DNA of 64,000 nt from Symbiodinium natans. Its lineage: Eukaryota > Sar > Dinophyceae > Suessiales > Symbiodiniaceae. Made by a program: the position numbers and the translations under genes. The stretch is from positions 62,001-126,000 of the forward strand of contig CAJNDS010000313.1 of assembly GCA_905221605.1 (NCBI GenBank), given 5' to 3'. Shown in pieces: positions 34,785 through 46,519 of this stretch (the stretch's first letter is position 1; the number at the start of each line of letters is the position of its first letter). A model generated the notes under the pieces. It had not been told where the DNA came from. It saw only the letters and a list, made by a program, of their open reading frames with translations, and made no database searches.

Positions 34785-35603
34785 GTATATATGTATGTAA
34801 GTATTCGCTCGTCTTACAAGGATACTGTTGCCAGTCGGGCTGCCTCTTCTCTACGACCAGGATAACCTTAGCAAGGCAGAGGCTTTACGCTGGCTTGAGC
34901 TTCTGTGGGCGTAGCAGCTTGCAATGGCACCTCTTAGCGGAGGATTTCCGAGCGAACAGAACGCCGGAACATCATTGAAAGTGGGACTTGAACGGCCGTG
35001 CTCAACTTCAGCTTTTCAAAACGTAAGCACACGCTGCACCCTGAAGTCACCCTGACTCGGTCGTACCTGAGGGTGCAACACCCTCCTTGGTGCAAATGCC
35101 AATTGCTGTGGAGCCGAGCCTTAGAAACAGGGTCCAAGCTTAACATGAAGTGAGCACGCTGCGGACCTCACGTCCCGAGCGTTCCCCTTCAAACAAACCG
35201 AGAGAATCGACAGACGTCCGATGCATCCTTCTACAGTGTCCATTCTCTGTTTCAACGACAAAGCACTCTCAATCCGTTAGATGAAAAAGCTGAGCCATCA
35301 TGCTTGATGGCTTCAATGGCATACTCGACCTGCTTGCCAGATGTCAGACCATGAACACGGGCGCGCTGCAACTTCACACGACGGCCACGCCTGAAAGAGT
35401 CGGCCCTCGGGCGAAAAGGTGTTAACCTCAACCGCAGCAACTCTCACACCGCCCCCCCCCCTCCGAACAATGAGGCATATTTCCTGAACAAGCACAAACC
35501 CAGCTTGAGTACAGTACCAGCAGGAGGAGTGCGAGAACTCAGTGTATCGGGAATCTAAGAAGGGCACACCGCGGTCGTACTCGCTCCTGGACAAGAAGCT
35601 CAT
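31461..35603 (-). CDS. PSMA5: 20S proteasome subunit alpha type-5
   Basis: An alpha-ring subunit of the 20S core protease. Seventeen exons join in phase: 35568-35603, 35391-35426, 35304-35329, 35080-35119, 34844-34866, 34571-34616, 34384-34402, 34118-34185, 33352-33402, 33035-33075, 32822-32852, 32503-32559, 32191-32217, 31996-32046, 31787-31852, 31642-31706, 31461-31572. They sum to 795 nt, 264 residues (human about 241). Landmarks: [174 protein letters not shown]. Donors are 10 GC, 5 GT, 1 GA, and all 16 acceptors are AG|G. Several exons are micro-exons (19, 23, 26, 27 nt). A C-terminal tail of about 20 residues follows the usual end. A KKKK insert before MSRPFG lies where other eukaryotes have an acidic loop. 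Confidence 0.95.
32718..32748. repeat. (CT)n microsatellite in proteasome intron 11
   Basis: TCTCTCTCTCTC run between exons 12 and 11 of the alpha-5 gene. Confidence 0.9.
33140..33330. repeat. AT-rich ATCATATT tandem in proteasome intron 9
   Basis: About 190 bp of variants of ATCATATT, AATACTAAC and CATACTCATC. It fills most of the intron between exons 33352-33402 and 33035-33075. Confidence 0.85.
34040..34110. repeat. TA/CATA microsatellite in proteasome intron 8
   Basis: ATATATATA with CATATACG and CATATACAT units directly 3' of exon 34118-34185. Confidence 0.9.
34640..34800. repeat. (ACAT)n microsatellite in proteasome intron 5
   Basis: About 30 perfect ACAT units flanked by TATATA, lying between the 23-nt exon 34844-34866 and exon 34571-34616. 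Confidence 0.95.
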
Positions 35604-35609
35604 GCCTTA

Positions 35610-37835
35610 GACAGGCTTTTTTAGACGGCATCCTGGCATCCGCCAATGCACACCGAAGGGCCAGAAGAGCAAAATCGAGCAATTGGCGGCATTCACAAAG
35701 CTAAGTCTTCGGCTCTGAATTGGCCCACAACGCACCTTGCAGCATGCGGAACGTCCAAGCCAAACTTGACACTAAATGTGTGGATGTAAGCGCTTCAAGT
35801 GGCAAGTGGCCCGCCCGCCTGGCTGGATCCCAGTAGAAGGTGCGCCGGCGACTGCGAGCCGACAGCCACGACGGAGACCCAGCTGCAACGTGCCGCGCAG
35901 TTCTTGCGTACTGGCAAAACCAGTGCTGCACATAACAAACAGTCCTTCTTTCGTAGACCAAATCGCTTGTGAAAGGAGCTGTTGCTGTTGCTGGCTGCCA
36001 TTTACTGGCACTGGTAACGCCGCTTCTCTGGTTAAAGCGCAGATCGACTGACAACAGACTGGCATATCTGCTTTCCCCAGCAAGAACTTTCGCTGAACTC
36101 CCAGCATCTTTTCGCAACAAGGCGCAGGAGCGTTGCCTCTTTGGGTAACGTGCACTGCTCAGCAGCAGAGGTGCAGCTGACGTGTGTGGTTTGGACTTGA
36201 GCTAAGCACTCGGTATCAGAAGCCGACAAATGGCGCCGCTGCACCCTTCACACTGAGCAAGGGTCTTGGGCCTGCCACACAGCTGTCACAGTTCACCTGA
36301 CATCTTCATCCCCGAGAATTACCCGGTGCAAGCTGCACAAGGCCTGCAAGCAATGGAAGGCCAGCAAGAATCCTGTGCGATGTCTTGATGGGCAGGAATA
36401 TGCACAACACAGGCAAACACACATGCAGATTCAGCGCACGTGCGGAGGTTCGACTTCTTTCCCAGGCGACAGTTGTCAACTAGGAGCGTCTGCAGGCCCA
36501 GATGTCAGGGATTTGGCTTCAGAGTTTAGGATATTCGGGGCATTCGGTTTTGGACACCTTAGGTGTGCTGAAGCCGCACAGTTGCTGGTGTTGCTGATGC
36601 TCCAAACCCTCTACTCATGAGGCAGCACGTCCTGATGTCTCGCAGAGAAGCAGCACAGAGGTGAGATCATACCTGGACGGAGCTTGTGCGGTTCTGGCGC
36701 TCGGCAGCGACACTTTTTGCCTAAAGCACCTACTGTGGCGAGCACTGTACTCCACTGACAAGACTGCTTCAACCTCATCCCTGCCCGCCATCTAAGGTAT
36801 GTTAGCCGAGCCCGAGCGACATGAGCTGTATACGCAGCATAGCAAATGCCTTCCCTTGCTGCCAGATAGCTGGTTTGCCCACTATTGTAACTATAGTTAT
36901 CTCCAGCACAGCTTTTGCTACAGCTTTCTGGAGACCAAAGCACGGGCACCCGTGTGTTTTGCTGGACCCGGTGCAGATTTGGACGCTGGCTTCCGTCCAG
37001 TCAGGCGAGTCCATCAGCGCTTAAGTTGGGATGCTTTGGGAGATGGCAACGTAATCGTGCCAAGAGATTCCCATCATTGTTGTTTCCGAGTATGTGCTGG
37101 GCATGAACTACGAGTCAATTTCACGACGAAGTGTGTGCCTCCTGGGACTCCAGCGCAGCTTTGCTAATGAAAGGATCCGCACTTTGGGCTAAACGGCTAA
37201 ACCGAGCAACGCATCAAAACACGGTACTACAAGGTGTAGTAAAGTGCGTGTGCAAGCCTCTGAGCTTGCCGTCAGCTGGTTGCAAACGCAAGGGAGATTC
37301 TCGTAAGGAAGGACTAGGGTCAGTTTGTCTACATACGTCCACAATGCTCATGTCATTTGGTCCTTTCTTTACCTCTTGGGGCTTGTGGGCGATTTCGCAA
37401 TACGGTGATGAAACCTCAATAGCCGAACAATGCCTGCGTTTATGTGCACAGCAGATTGGTGGGCACCTTATGAGCGGATCTTCATCTTTGCCTTCTGGGA
37501 AGTTCTCGTCATCCACGCCGCAGGCAAAGTGTGAAGGCCTGGTTGCTTCGAGAAGTGCAGCAAAGAAATGATATGGAATGAAGGAATGAAAGCCGCGCAT
37601 GCAGTCGATCTTTGGTTCTCAGTGGTTCTCCGTAATGGTGCTTCCAAACCTCTCAAAGCTCCTGTCCCGGCTTATCAAGCTTGCCCGGTCTCACGGTTGA
37701 GAACGCATTTTGCCCAGGCATGCACTGCTGCGGGGGAGAGAGCTAAGTACAAAGACACGATCGGCGAAGAGCATCTTCGCAAGGCAGTTTTAGCCGGCTG
37801 CTTTTCGAGTGGTTCGAGTTTTGCCAAGTTTAGGG
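35610..37835. other. No supported gene
   Basis: Minus-strand fragments near 35.7-36.15 kb (EGLFVMCSTGFASTQELRG) and 37.23-37.52 kb (CGVDDENFPEGKDEDPLIRC) have a coding-like composition but no recognisable family and no clear splice frame. The start of the alpha-5 gene lies immediately below. Confidence 0.35.
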
Positions 37836-37849
37836 GAGGTCACGTTGCA

Positions 37850-38079
37850 CCATGGTTGCCCCTAGTCTGCGAATGCCAGAAAACATCTCCTCTGAAGTGG
37901 CATGGAATCGGCCTTGTCAGGGCTCTGTACCGATACCCAAGCGGGCCCTTGTCCAATGTGTCGTCTGTTGCCTGAATCTGGGGCCCTTGCTTGCGAAAGT
38001 CCGGGGAATCGCTGAAGAGATCGTCAAGGCTTCTTGGCCTTGCTATGATGCGAGAACACTGGGCAAGATGCAACAGCAC
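37850..38079 (-). CDS. Probable coding exon, unknown product
   Basis: The minus strand is open with a coding-like composition: RPRSLDDLFSDSPDFRKQGP then ATDDTLDKGPLGYRYRAL. A CAAG|G acceptor precedes it and GC donors follow. No domain is recognised. Confidence 0.4.
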
Positions 38080-38280
38080 AGGAGGATGATGGGGAGGAGG
38101 AGAGGGAGAAGCAGATTGAAAAGAGCTTGCGCATTGTGTCGTTGAGACCGCTGCTTGGGTGGTCTCAACGACCTGAGAGGAGAACTGCCTGCAACGTTCC
38201 CATTTAGAATCTCAGCCTTTCTTAATTAAAGTAAAGGCCTTTGCCTAGGCTTCCGCACAGACAATGAGCCTTAAGGGCCT

Positions 38281-38486
38281 AAATTTTAAACGGCCGAGGG
38301 CCTAAAGCACTTCCAGAGCAGGCTCTCGGCATCTGCTTCCCCCCCCTTCCCCGCCAGATGCCTTCGCGTGTGGTGAGCTCGGCGCTGAAGACGCGGAAGG
38401 TGCCGGCCCCACTGGGCAGCAGCCGCGGCAGCAACTGGGCACCCAGTGTTCTGTGGTTGTGGTCATGTGCCTCAATTTGTCTCGAC
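38281..38486 (-). CDS. Probable coding exon, unknown product
   Basis: After a TTTGCAG acceptor the minus strand reads SRQIEAHDHNHRTLGAQLLP and then RVFSAELTTREGIWRGRGG, open to a TAG near 38281. The composition is convincing for an exon, but no family is recognised. It may belong to the same gene as 37850-38079. Confidence 0.45.
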
Positions 38487-39705
38487 TGCAAACCTCTTAG
38501 GCTACCAAGGTGGCTCAGATCTAGAGCTGCTGATGGTGTGGCTGGCTTGCAGACACTGCGCAAACGACACACACACACACAACGAGCACACTCACGCCTG
38601 TTTCTTCAGAGCATCTGACAGCATGTGCTGAAGGTTTCTTGTTGTTTTCAAGCTACCGCAATGTGACATGCAAACTGCAGCAGTTCTGCTGCCGTGCATC
38701 ACCATTGCCGGATGTCAGATTGAAATACGCCATGAAGTGAAGCAAGCGCCTCACATAGTGTTTTCGACATATGCGGAATGCGCAGAAAATATGACCTCCT
38801 CTGGACTGCATCTTCCCTGATGAGCCAGTTTTGAAGCCTGACAAACCAGGCGGCTTGGCGGGCAGTGGCCTTTTATGCCGAGCAAGCAGTATTCCCTGCG
38901 GACTGCAAACGGAAAGGGAAAGGGTATCAATTGGCGCATGTCTGACCGGCAGCCACATCAGTAGACGGTCAAACAGAGGCTCTCAAATACATTGATTTCC
39001 TTAGCTGCAAGCAAGGAAGTGTCCTTCACTGCGTGGCAGTAAGCAACTTTATGACACTTTCACAGCCATGGGGAGGGAGAGAAAGGGTTGGACGGAAGAA
39101 GGAGCGTGAAATGCTTGGAGCCAGGCAACCTGCCATGTTCCTCTTCATGTGAACCATATTGACTGAGCCTTTCCTCTGTGCATGGTAGTCCCCAACTTCG
39201 CCCGTCTCAAGCAAATCCGACAAGTGGCACTAGTTATAGCTACCCATCGATCCGACGCTGAATCTCAAGTGGCTTGAAGTTAGGAAGGCATCTCTCAGAC
39301 CCTCTCTAGATTCTGTTGAGGCTCCATTTCTTCCAGCATTGGCCTGATCACCCTGCTGGAAACACTGCGTGCAGCTGAAACCAGCTTCACATAGCTGGTT
39401 CAGCTTTGACACGGGCTGTGTTGCAAGAGCGCTTCACTGCTTTCGAACCTTGCGGGTGCGTGGGGCGGGGCACGCAACGGCAGTGGCACAATCTGTGGCA
39501 AGACATCCCTGGTCCGGGCCTGCGCCTCCAAACATGTAGCGTGCTTGGAAATCTGGGGAGATGGGCCGAATGGCCAGGCACATCGCTTGAAAAACCTGCA
39601 GGGCACGCAGAAATCATGCGCAGGTTTCAAGGGTTTCAAACGGTTTCAACAAGTGCCCTGGCCAGAGCTGGCCTCTGGATGACCAATGCGAAGATTATCG
39701 AAAGC

Positions 39706-40761
39706 CTGTATGAGGGGCAGCCGTTGCTGTGGCTTGGCCTCTGCCTCTTGGACTGCAAGCTCGCGAGCAACCATAGTGAGCACCCACTGGCTGCTCACAG
39801 AGTCGGCCAAAAAGGAAAGCGTACTCAGCGACACCAAAGCAGAGACAAGCACAGGAAACTTCCATGCGGATCGTGGCCGGTTTTGGAATACCTCAGCCGT
39901 TGCATCACAAACCAACTTGATGCTGGCCTCCAGGCTGTCCACCATCGCCGGCTGACGCTTGCATAGCTCTGCAAACGCCCACAACATGTTCGTGATTTCG
40001 TAGCTCTGGCAGGAAGCCAAGTTGCGGCAAGCGACCCGTCCCACAGAATCAAAGAGTCCAGCCCGGAAGGCACGCAGGCTAGCACAAGACCAAACAATGA
40101 TCGAGGCACAGGTCACAGGCATTGTGCCATCCTGATTTTGTAGCTCGTGCTCAGTCATGTTCTCGGCCACATCCTGGAAAGGGAGAGTAGATCGGTCGCA
40201 TGGACTACCATACACATCCATACACCACCACTCTCTCCAGCAAACACTCAGCACAGGTCCAACAGGAACTGAAAGATGCCGTTCTCCACAACCTGCGCAT
40301 CCAAAAACCCATCTCTCATGAAGGCCCTCTTGGCACAAATCCAAGCTTTCAGAAGCACCTAGCTGAAGGGCAGGTGGAACGCACCGCAAGGAAGCACGAA
40401 GAGCAGCAAACCACGTTACGGGTAGAGAATGGCAGGAGGGCACCAGGGTCAGCGCGAAAGAGACACCACATGACCCAACTTGAAGGTCATGACTCCATGC
40501 AAAATATTGCATGCCGCAAAATGATGCAAAAGACAGCGCGGTCAATCCGCACCTCCTCGGCCACAGGTGTACCCTGACAAACCTCACCAAGTTCTAGGAA
40601 GCTTGCATTTGCAGAGGAAAGCAAGTCTTGCTTTGTCATACTCTCTGACCAATTTTTGAAATTTGCGCTTTTCCCCCCGCTGCCTTTACAATACGGTGGA
40701 GGGCCGTGGACAAGTTCACCGCGTTCATGTCGTACAGATATGCCTCCGAGAGTTCCAGCAC
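39706..40761 (-). CDS. WAFA-type helical-repeat protein (RAP/OPR/HPR-like), partial
   Basis: Exon 39706-40173 (468 nt, CCAG|G acceptor, GC donor) encodes 156 residues including CRNLASCQSYEITNMLWAFA. The pattern [I/L]-x-N-x-[L/M]-W-A-[F/Y]-A is the hallmark of the helical repeats in organelle RNA-binding proteins of the RAP/FAST-kinase/OPR type, which are expanded in dinoflagellates and other algae. An upstream exon from 40761 encodes VLELSEAYLYDMNAVNLSTA then LHRIVKAA, which fits the preceding helical repeat. The connection between the two exons was not resolved. A role in plastid or mitochondrial RNA processing is inferred from the family only. Further repeats should lie on either side. Confidence 0.62.
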
Positions 40762-41433
40762 CTGCAGAATCTGACATCGTCACTGGCATCATGCACCAGA
40801 AGAAACACAAAAAACAATTTAGGGTTTCGGGTTCAAGGTGCATCTTGTGGGCCAGTTGCGTCAAAATTCCCCCCCCCCGACGACGACACAGGCTCTCATA
40901 GATGCCTTCTTCAACTTTCCACGAGTGACTCCCAGAGCACCGAGCGTTACCGCGAGAACGCGGACATCCAGAATCGTTTTGTTGGGGTCGCATGAAACAA
41001 GGATCTTTCAGTGTGTATACAGGAGGCCTTATTCACACCTAGTGATCCCTAACCCATATGCATGGCGCTCTAGCAAGAGAGGACGCCTCCCGGACCCTTC
41101 CCTGTCCTGTTTCGGGCCCGCTGCGCGCACCCGGCAACCCAGCATCATGAGAATGAGGTTCCCCTCAAATCCCACAGCTGCCCGAAAAAGCGTCCGAGTG
41201 GACGCGCCACATCCTAGGGGCTAGCCACCGGATTTGGCCCCAAAATTGGGGTGTGTTTTCCCACTCCCCTAAAGAACAACCATACGGATCAGCTTGCGCA
41301 GAGTCTGGAACGAAGCCTCTCCCTGAACTTGAGGGGAGAGCTTTCGCAATAACCATGTGGTGAGCCTCATCTCATGTCAGAAGTCATGCATAGAGGCATA
41401 CGTAGTCATGCTTGAGGTACTGATGCAATTGAA

Positions 41434-41857
41434 CTAGATGGGCTTGCCGTTGCCAATGTCACGGGTGCCTTGAATGCGCACTCCGGTTCCCCATTCCTGC
41501 TGGCCCTGACGATCTCCTGTGATGTCAAGAAGGGCAAGGAATGACCAGCCCGTAAAGAAGCTTATATAGACAGGCTTTTGAACGAGGGTCCTTGTTGATC
41601 TGACGTGGATCCAGGCTGTCACTGCTCTCCAAGCTCACTGCGTTGCTGTGTGGCGACTGCTCGACACCAACTTGGCACTGGAGTGTGTCAGATTGCGATT
41701 CACCCACCGGGCTCACTAAGCTCACTGGGCTCCAGCCATCAATTGAGCCGCCAATATCGCCAGTGTAGGTCTTGTACATCACGTTGCACTCTGCGTGCGC
41801 GGAACTCGGGCAGTCCTGCGAGTCCTGTGTGCCCGGACCGGTCTCCTTCGTTTCGAC
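41434..41857 (-). CDS. 3' exons of a Cys-containing protein of unknown function
   Basis: Exon 41726-41857 (GATGAG|GTC acceptor, CCA|GT donor) encodes VETKETGPGTQDSQDCPSSA then CNVMYKTYTGDIGGSIDGW. The terminal exon 41434-41516 (CACAG|GA acceptor) encodes DRQGQQEWGTGVRIQGTRDI then GNGKPI and TAG. A middle exon (VGVEQSPHSNAVSLES) may lie at about 41.6-41.66 kb. No family is recognised; the Cys and Gly content suggests an extracellular or luminal protein. Confidence 0.5.
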
Positions 41858-41869
41858 CTCATCCGTCAG

Positions 41870-43635
41870 CTGGAAAGCCTCACACCGTCACGAGACACGG
41901 GTGCTCCAACAATCTCCAACATGCCTCTCGAACACGAACCGAGTCATAGCGAGCCCAAAAAAAGAAGCTCATTCTCTCACCAAGGTGGCCAAGGCTGGCA
42001 AGTCATCAAGGCTGGAGCATGTGCTGCACGTGTACTCCGCATTGGGACACGTGAACGAGCGGGGCGGTGGCGGAAGATCCGCTGGCTGCGAGTGCGAGAA
42101 GTGAACGAAGGTGTTCTTTACCTGGGGGAGAGTTGGCACGTTTGGGTTTGGGAGGGATGTGATTAAGGTCAGGTGCGAGATTGTGCTTGTTTTTTTTTTC
42201 TGGCCCTCTTGTTAATTGTTGACGGGCCAAAGGCGTTTTGAAGACTTCGACCCTCAGAAGGTTCATGGTTTGGGGCTTGGCTTGGTGTTATGATGTTTAC
42301 CGGAAAGTTGCCGAACCAGTCTGGCGAACCATGACCAAGGGCTTTTACTCTTCGAAGCTTTTGTAGCCAGAAGGCGCCGAAAGTCTCAAGTTGCTCCCGC
42401 CGGTGGCATGGAAGGTTGGGGGTGACCCCACCCTAGTGATGGCAGACTTATGAAAATCCTTCTTTCAGGTGGGGAGTTGGAGGGGGAAGACCAAGATTAT
42501 ATTGACCGGGCGCTGGCATCTCTCCGTTGTGCTCCATTGTCAGTCCTGGGCTCAGGCTGCTCGGGACTCTTCAAGAATCACCCTCTAAAGGCCCAGTGGC
42601 TTCAAAGGATCGAATGGCGCCAGGTGATACTAGCTGATCGTATAGCTGCTTGAGCTATCATCGGCTGCAAGTGTGGCCTGTTGCCTACTGCTACAGATCT
42701 GGCTACCAGCGATTCAAATGGGCAGAAGACTGGGAGCAGTGTGATCATGATGCAGAAAGCCATCGCTTGTCAATGCCTCCTCTTGAAGCACCGCTCTGGT
42801 GGCGTACCTGCTCGGCTCGGTGCAAAGCTCTGAAAAAGGCAGCGCCGAGAAGCTCAGAAGGACTGCTCACAAAGTTGCTCGCTACACTTTGTGACTCTCA
42901 AATCATTGGATTTGAGTCCTCGCGCTCTGTTCTTGAACTCTCGGCTTTTGGTCCTCTTAGACTCTTAGCTCTCGCGAATGCTCGAATGCTCTCTCTTCTT
43001 CTTCTTCTCCACGCTCAAGAGGGTCCCCCCAGCTCTCTCTCTCTCTCTCTCTCTCTCGCTCTCTTGGGGGAGGTGCTGTCGCAGGAAAGCCAAGGAAGCG
43101 AGGCGGGGAGCTTCGTCGGGAGGCACACCCGCACCCTCAGAGAAATGCCACGAGACAGGCGCAAGAAATATCACTAAGCCCTCTAAACCAAGAAAAAAGA
43201 AAATCGAAACGATAATCGAAACGACTCGTAGCACCGTAATGAAGCATGAAGCACACGCAATACCCGTGGCCCTGACAAGCTCCGCAGGGCCATCCAACAG
43301 GTCTACGGCTGAGGCCAAGCCTTGCAGTTTTGCCGAGTTCGAGAGGCGACGTTGCTCTGAGTTGCTCTGGTAGACCGGCATACCGAATCCCAATGACTCC
43401 TGCACTACGCATTCTTGATTCAAAGCTTCAACAGGACAAGCGGCCCTCATCAGCCAGCTTCAGCCGCAGGGCAGGTACTGGCACCTTGCAGCAATCCATC
43501 TGCAATCCATCTGCCATTGCTAGGAGTGACAAAGGAGAGCGCAGGCCTCCGCACAAGGGGCAGTGTCTGCCAGCGCCCGGACGGTCTCGACCCTGCAAAT
43601 GTCGGTGCTATGCAAAGCAACGGCTCCGCTCATGA
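41870..43635. other. No supported gene; CT microsatellite
   Basis: Holds a CTCTCT run at about 43034-43060. I find no exon with recognisable content. Confidence 0.4.
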
Positions 43636-43642
43636 AATGGCA

Positions 43643-44041
43643 CTATTTCACATGTTTCTCCTGAGCCGCCGGCCACAGTAGCTGTTCCAAAGTCAAGCGA
43701 TCCTCTGATACATCGCCGCGTGCCGAGTCTGCATCCTGCGGGGCGAGTCTCAGCTATAGTGCCTTGCCTGACCCTGTACAAGGCCATGGGGTGGGTCCTC
43801 ACGCTGCCACGAATTGATCACCAAGAACTCCTCCTCCTCCTCCAAAAGCTGCAGACAGAGTGCGGCGGAATCAATCCTACGCAGTGTACTCTTTCTGCAC
43901 TCAGGATTTCACAAACATTCGGGGCACGAAAATCAGGAGAATGGCTGCAAACCTGTGGTCCACAGCACCCTTCAAGGCAAACCGCCTTTTTGTTCCAGCG
44001 AGGTCGATGCTTCTGATTGCAAAGCTACGTAGCACTCGGAG
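43643..44041 (-). CDS. 3' part of an unrecognised gene (three terminal exons)
   Basis: Three minus-strand exons join in phase. Exon 43953-44041 (TCACAG acceptor, GT donor) encodes LRVLRSFAIRSIDLAGTKRR then FALKGAVDH. Exon 43768-43876 encodes IDSAALCLQLLEEEEEFLVI then NSWQREDPPHGLVQ. Exon 43643-43735 encodes DADSARGDVSEDRLTLEQLL then WPAAQEKHVK and TAG. The middle exon has five consecutive Glu from a GGA tandem. I cannot name the family. Candidate upstream exons are 44343-44481 (PQVKLHPRGLEADNSP) and about 44670-44770 (EVYPIQATASHPTTPMYRDS). Confidence 0.6.
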
Positions 44042-45426
44042 CTGTGAAAAGACAATGTGGACTATACAGCACAAGAGATATCACCAGCAGCTCACAATGC
44101 ATGCCCTCTGACATGGCTATCTACCCCACTTTTCTTGTTGCTCGAGGCACTTGCTGAAACGACTCGCTTAACCTGGCACTACTTTGGTGACCTCGCATTT
44201 CTTACGTCCCCTTACCATACTGTAGGAGCAAAGTAAGTAGGAGTACAAACTTGCCGGGTGTTTGTCGTTGACATCGGTTTTCCCCGTGTGTGTGTTTGTG
44301 TGTGTGCATCTCGGTGTGCATCTCGGTGCGCATGCTCAGCCCTGGTGAATTGTCGGCCTCGAGGCCTCGAGGGTGCAGCTTGACTTGTGGCTCCTCACAC
44401 CTCGCAGCCTCGCAGGCCACAGGAATCGAGGGGTAAGGCAAAGGCCCACGGGTCCGAAGGCACATCAGCTTTCGCTGCTGTAACCCCGCGGATTCTTGAG
44501 ACTTGTGCAAGAATCAGCTGGAACCGCCCCCTCCCGCAGCTCACGATTGCAAAGAACTATCAAGCTGAGCAGGCAAGGCGACAGAGCTTTCGTGCCCATC
44601 GACATCCACATGCTCCTTTCTTGCTACCCTTTCTCACTTGTAGTCTACTTGTAGTTGATGTATTGACTGTCCCCCTTCTCGACGGATTTTGGAGTCTCGA
44701 TACATGGGAGTCGTGGGATGCGATGCAGTCGCCTGAATTGGGTAAACCTCGCCTTCTGCCCACCCCTGCCACAACAACTTAAGTGGTAGGTGGTACGTGC
44801 CTGGACATCCCGGCTTCTCAGATCTGCTTGAACCGTAGTCTTGCTTGTGGCCGCCGTTGCTTCCGAACACGTCTTTGAGCACGGGAGCATACTCAACTGC
44901 TCACACTATCTCAATCGATCTCGGCCAGCTCTGCAGCGGTGGGCATCAAGGCAAGCAGCTATACAAAACTGTAAATGTCTACGCAAATTCCACTTCCACT
45001 TCAGCCGGAGTCGAACGCAAAGGATCCCTGTTGCAAGTCATAAACAACGTCGTAAAAGTCTGGTACGAGTCAAAGAGGTTGGCTTTGGACGCGAATTCGA
45101 CTCGTACAGCATCGGAAAGCACGATCAATCAACTACGGCATCGAAGGCACCTTGGACAGGCTCGGCAGAGATGGGCAGTGCGGTTAACACATGGTCTGCC
45201 GTTCAAGGCCAAGGAACAGTGCTCAACTGATCTGCAGAGGCTAGAGGCTGAGCCAGCAGGTACATTCAGCTAGAGCATATACCTGTATACAGATGTATAC
45301 AGTATATCATGGATGAAGCCAACTTAGCTCCACAAGCCGCCTCCCCACCCCAACATCGTCTCGCAATGCAGATACGCCGGATACGCAGACACCTCACGCA
45401 ACGTCTCCGCTGTGATCCACCGTTTC

Positions 45427-45652
45427 AGGCTTCATTTTCTTCGATCTCTCGATCGCTCATTGTCCAAAGCTCATGCTCCCCTACCGGGCTGTTCTCCCAA
45501 CATCTTCGCTGTCTCGGAGGCTTGAGGCTGCCCCCGGCCCCCGCCCCCCCCCCCCCCTCCCCGGCACTCGAGCCAATCTGGGCAGTAGGCGGTGGCATTT
45601 TCGCCGCATCTGTGTATGCTGGCAGAGAAGCGGCGGAGGCAGAAGTCCAGGC
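45427..45652 (-). CDS. Probable terminal exon with Gly-rich linker, unknown protein
   Basis: After a CTGCAG acceptor the minus strand encodes AWTSASAASLPAYTDAAKMP, a GEGGGGAGAGG linker made by a G/C homopolymer-rich stretch (45541-45562), and a C-terminal ELWTMSDREIEENEA before a stop. The composition is coding-like, but no family is recognised. Confidence 0.42.
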
Positions 45653-46432
45653 TGCAGGAGACTGAATACTCTGAATGGCACGGCTCAGACACAATCTACA
45701 CAAAAGAAGGCTTGAAGGATTCCAAGGACAAGCGTCGTAGCGAAGGCATGTATAGCCCGCGCTGGCCAAGGTGGTGCCGATGCCATCTTGCCTTGTCCAG
45801 ATCTCACCTGTGCAGCGAAGCCACTGAAGCTCACGTAGAAGACAGTGAGGCATGGCACTGTGGCCCTCTAAGATTCGGGCACCGACCGCTTGTGTGGTAC
45901 TCGATCCTTACTGTGGCCGTCACACTCGGGATGAGTTCGCGGCATCTTCACACGTGGAGGACAATGGGACAAGCCACCCCCACACTTCAGTCACATTATC
46001 TGACTGTGTTTCGACTGCACGCGAGTTCCTGATTCGGGATTCCCTTGCTGGTTCAAATGATGCTGCCGCTATAAAGCCGATTCGGGGGCCATAAAAAAAG
46101 GTTCGAAACGCACCGCCAGGGATTGCTCAAATTGGGAGAGCGATGAAAGGGCGTCTTGTGCCAAATATGCTCAAAGAGTGGGCTGTGCAACCCTACACCC
46201 TCCTAACCGTTGCACCTCTCCTCAAGTCTCAGGCATGCCAGGCGTCCCCTTGCATCCAACAGCAGCCACACAGGATGCCTTGCACTCCTCGATAGAGCCC
46301 AATGAGTTGAGCACCGTGAAGTAGGAGCCTCAGATGCTCAGACGGATGCCCCGGCTGCTTCGATGCGGACATCTACACTGGTACAACATGTTCAAGCCTT
46401 GGGTGTCTGCTGCCGAGGGTCCAAGGTTGTCA

Positions 46433-46460
46433 CCTGGGCCTGAGCCGCGGCACACCTGCC
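46433..46460. repeat. 28-bp direct repeat, copy 1
   Basis: CCTGGGCCTGAGCCGCGGCA plus CACCTGCC; an identical copy is at 47723-47750. The flanking sequences differ, so it may be the edge of a dispersed repeat. Confidence 0.8.
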
Positions 46461-46519
46461 GCAGCATCAGGAGCGAACTGCGACAAGACTGTGGCAGGGT
46501 GGCAAGCACCCGAAACCCT

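Noticed and set aside
34640-34800. Poly-(YVCM) and (IHTY) open frames
   Set aside because: These are pure ACAT microsatellite translation inside a proteasome intron.
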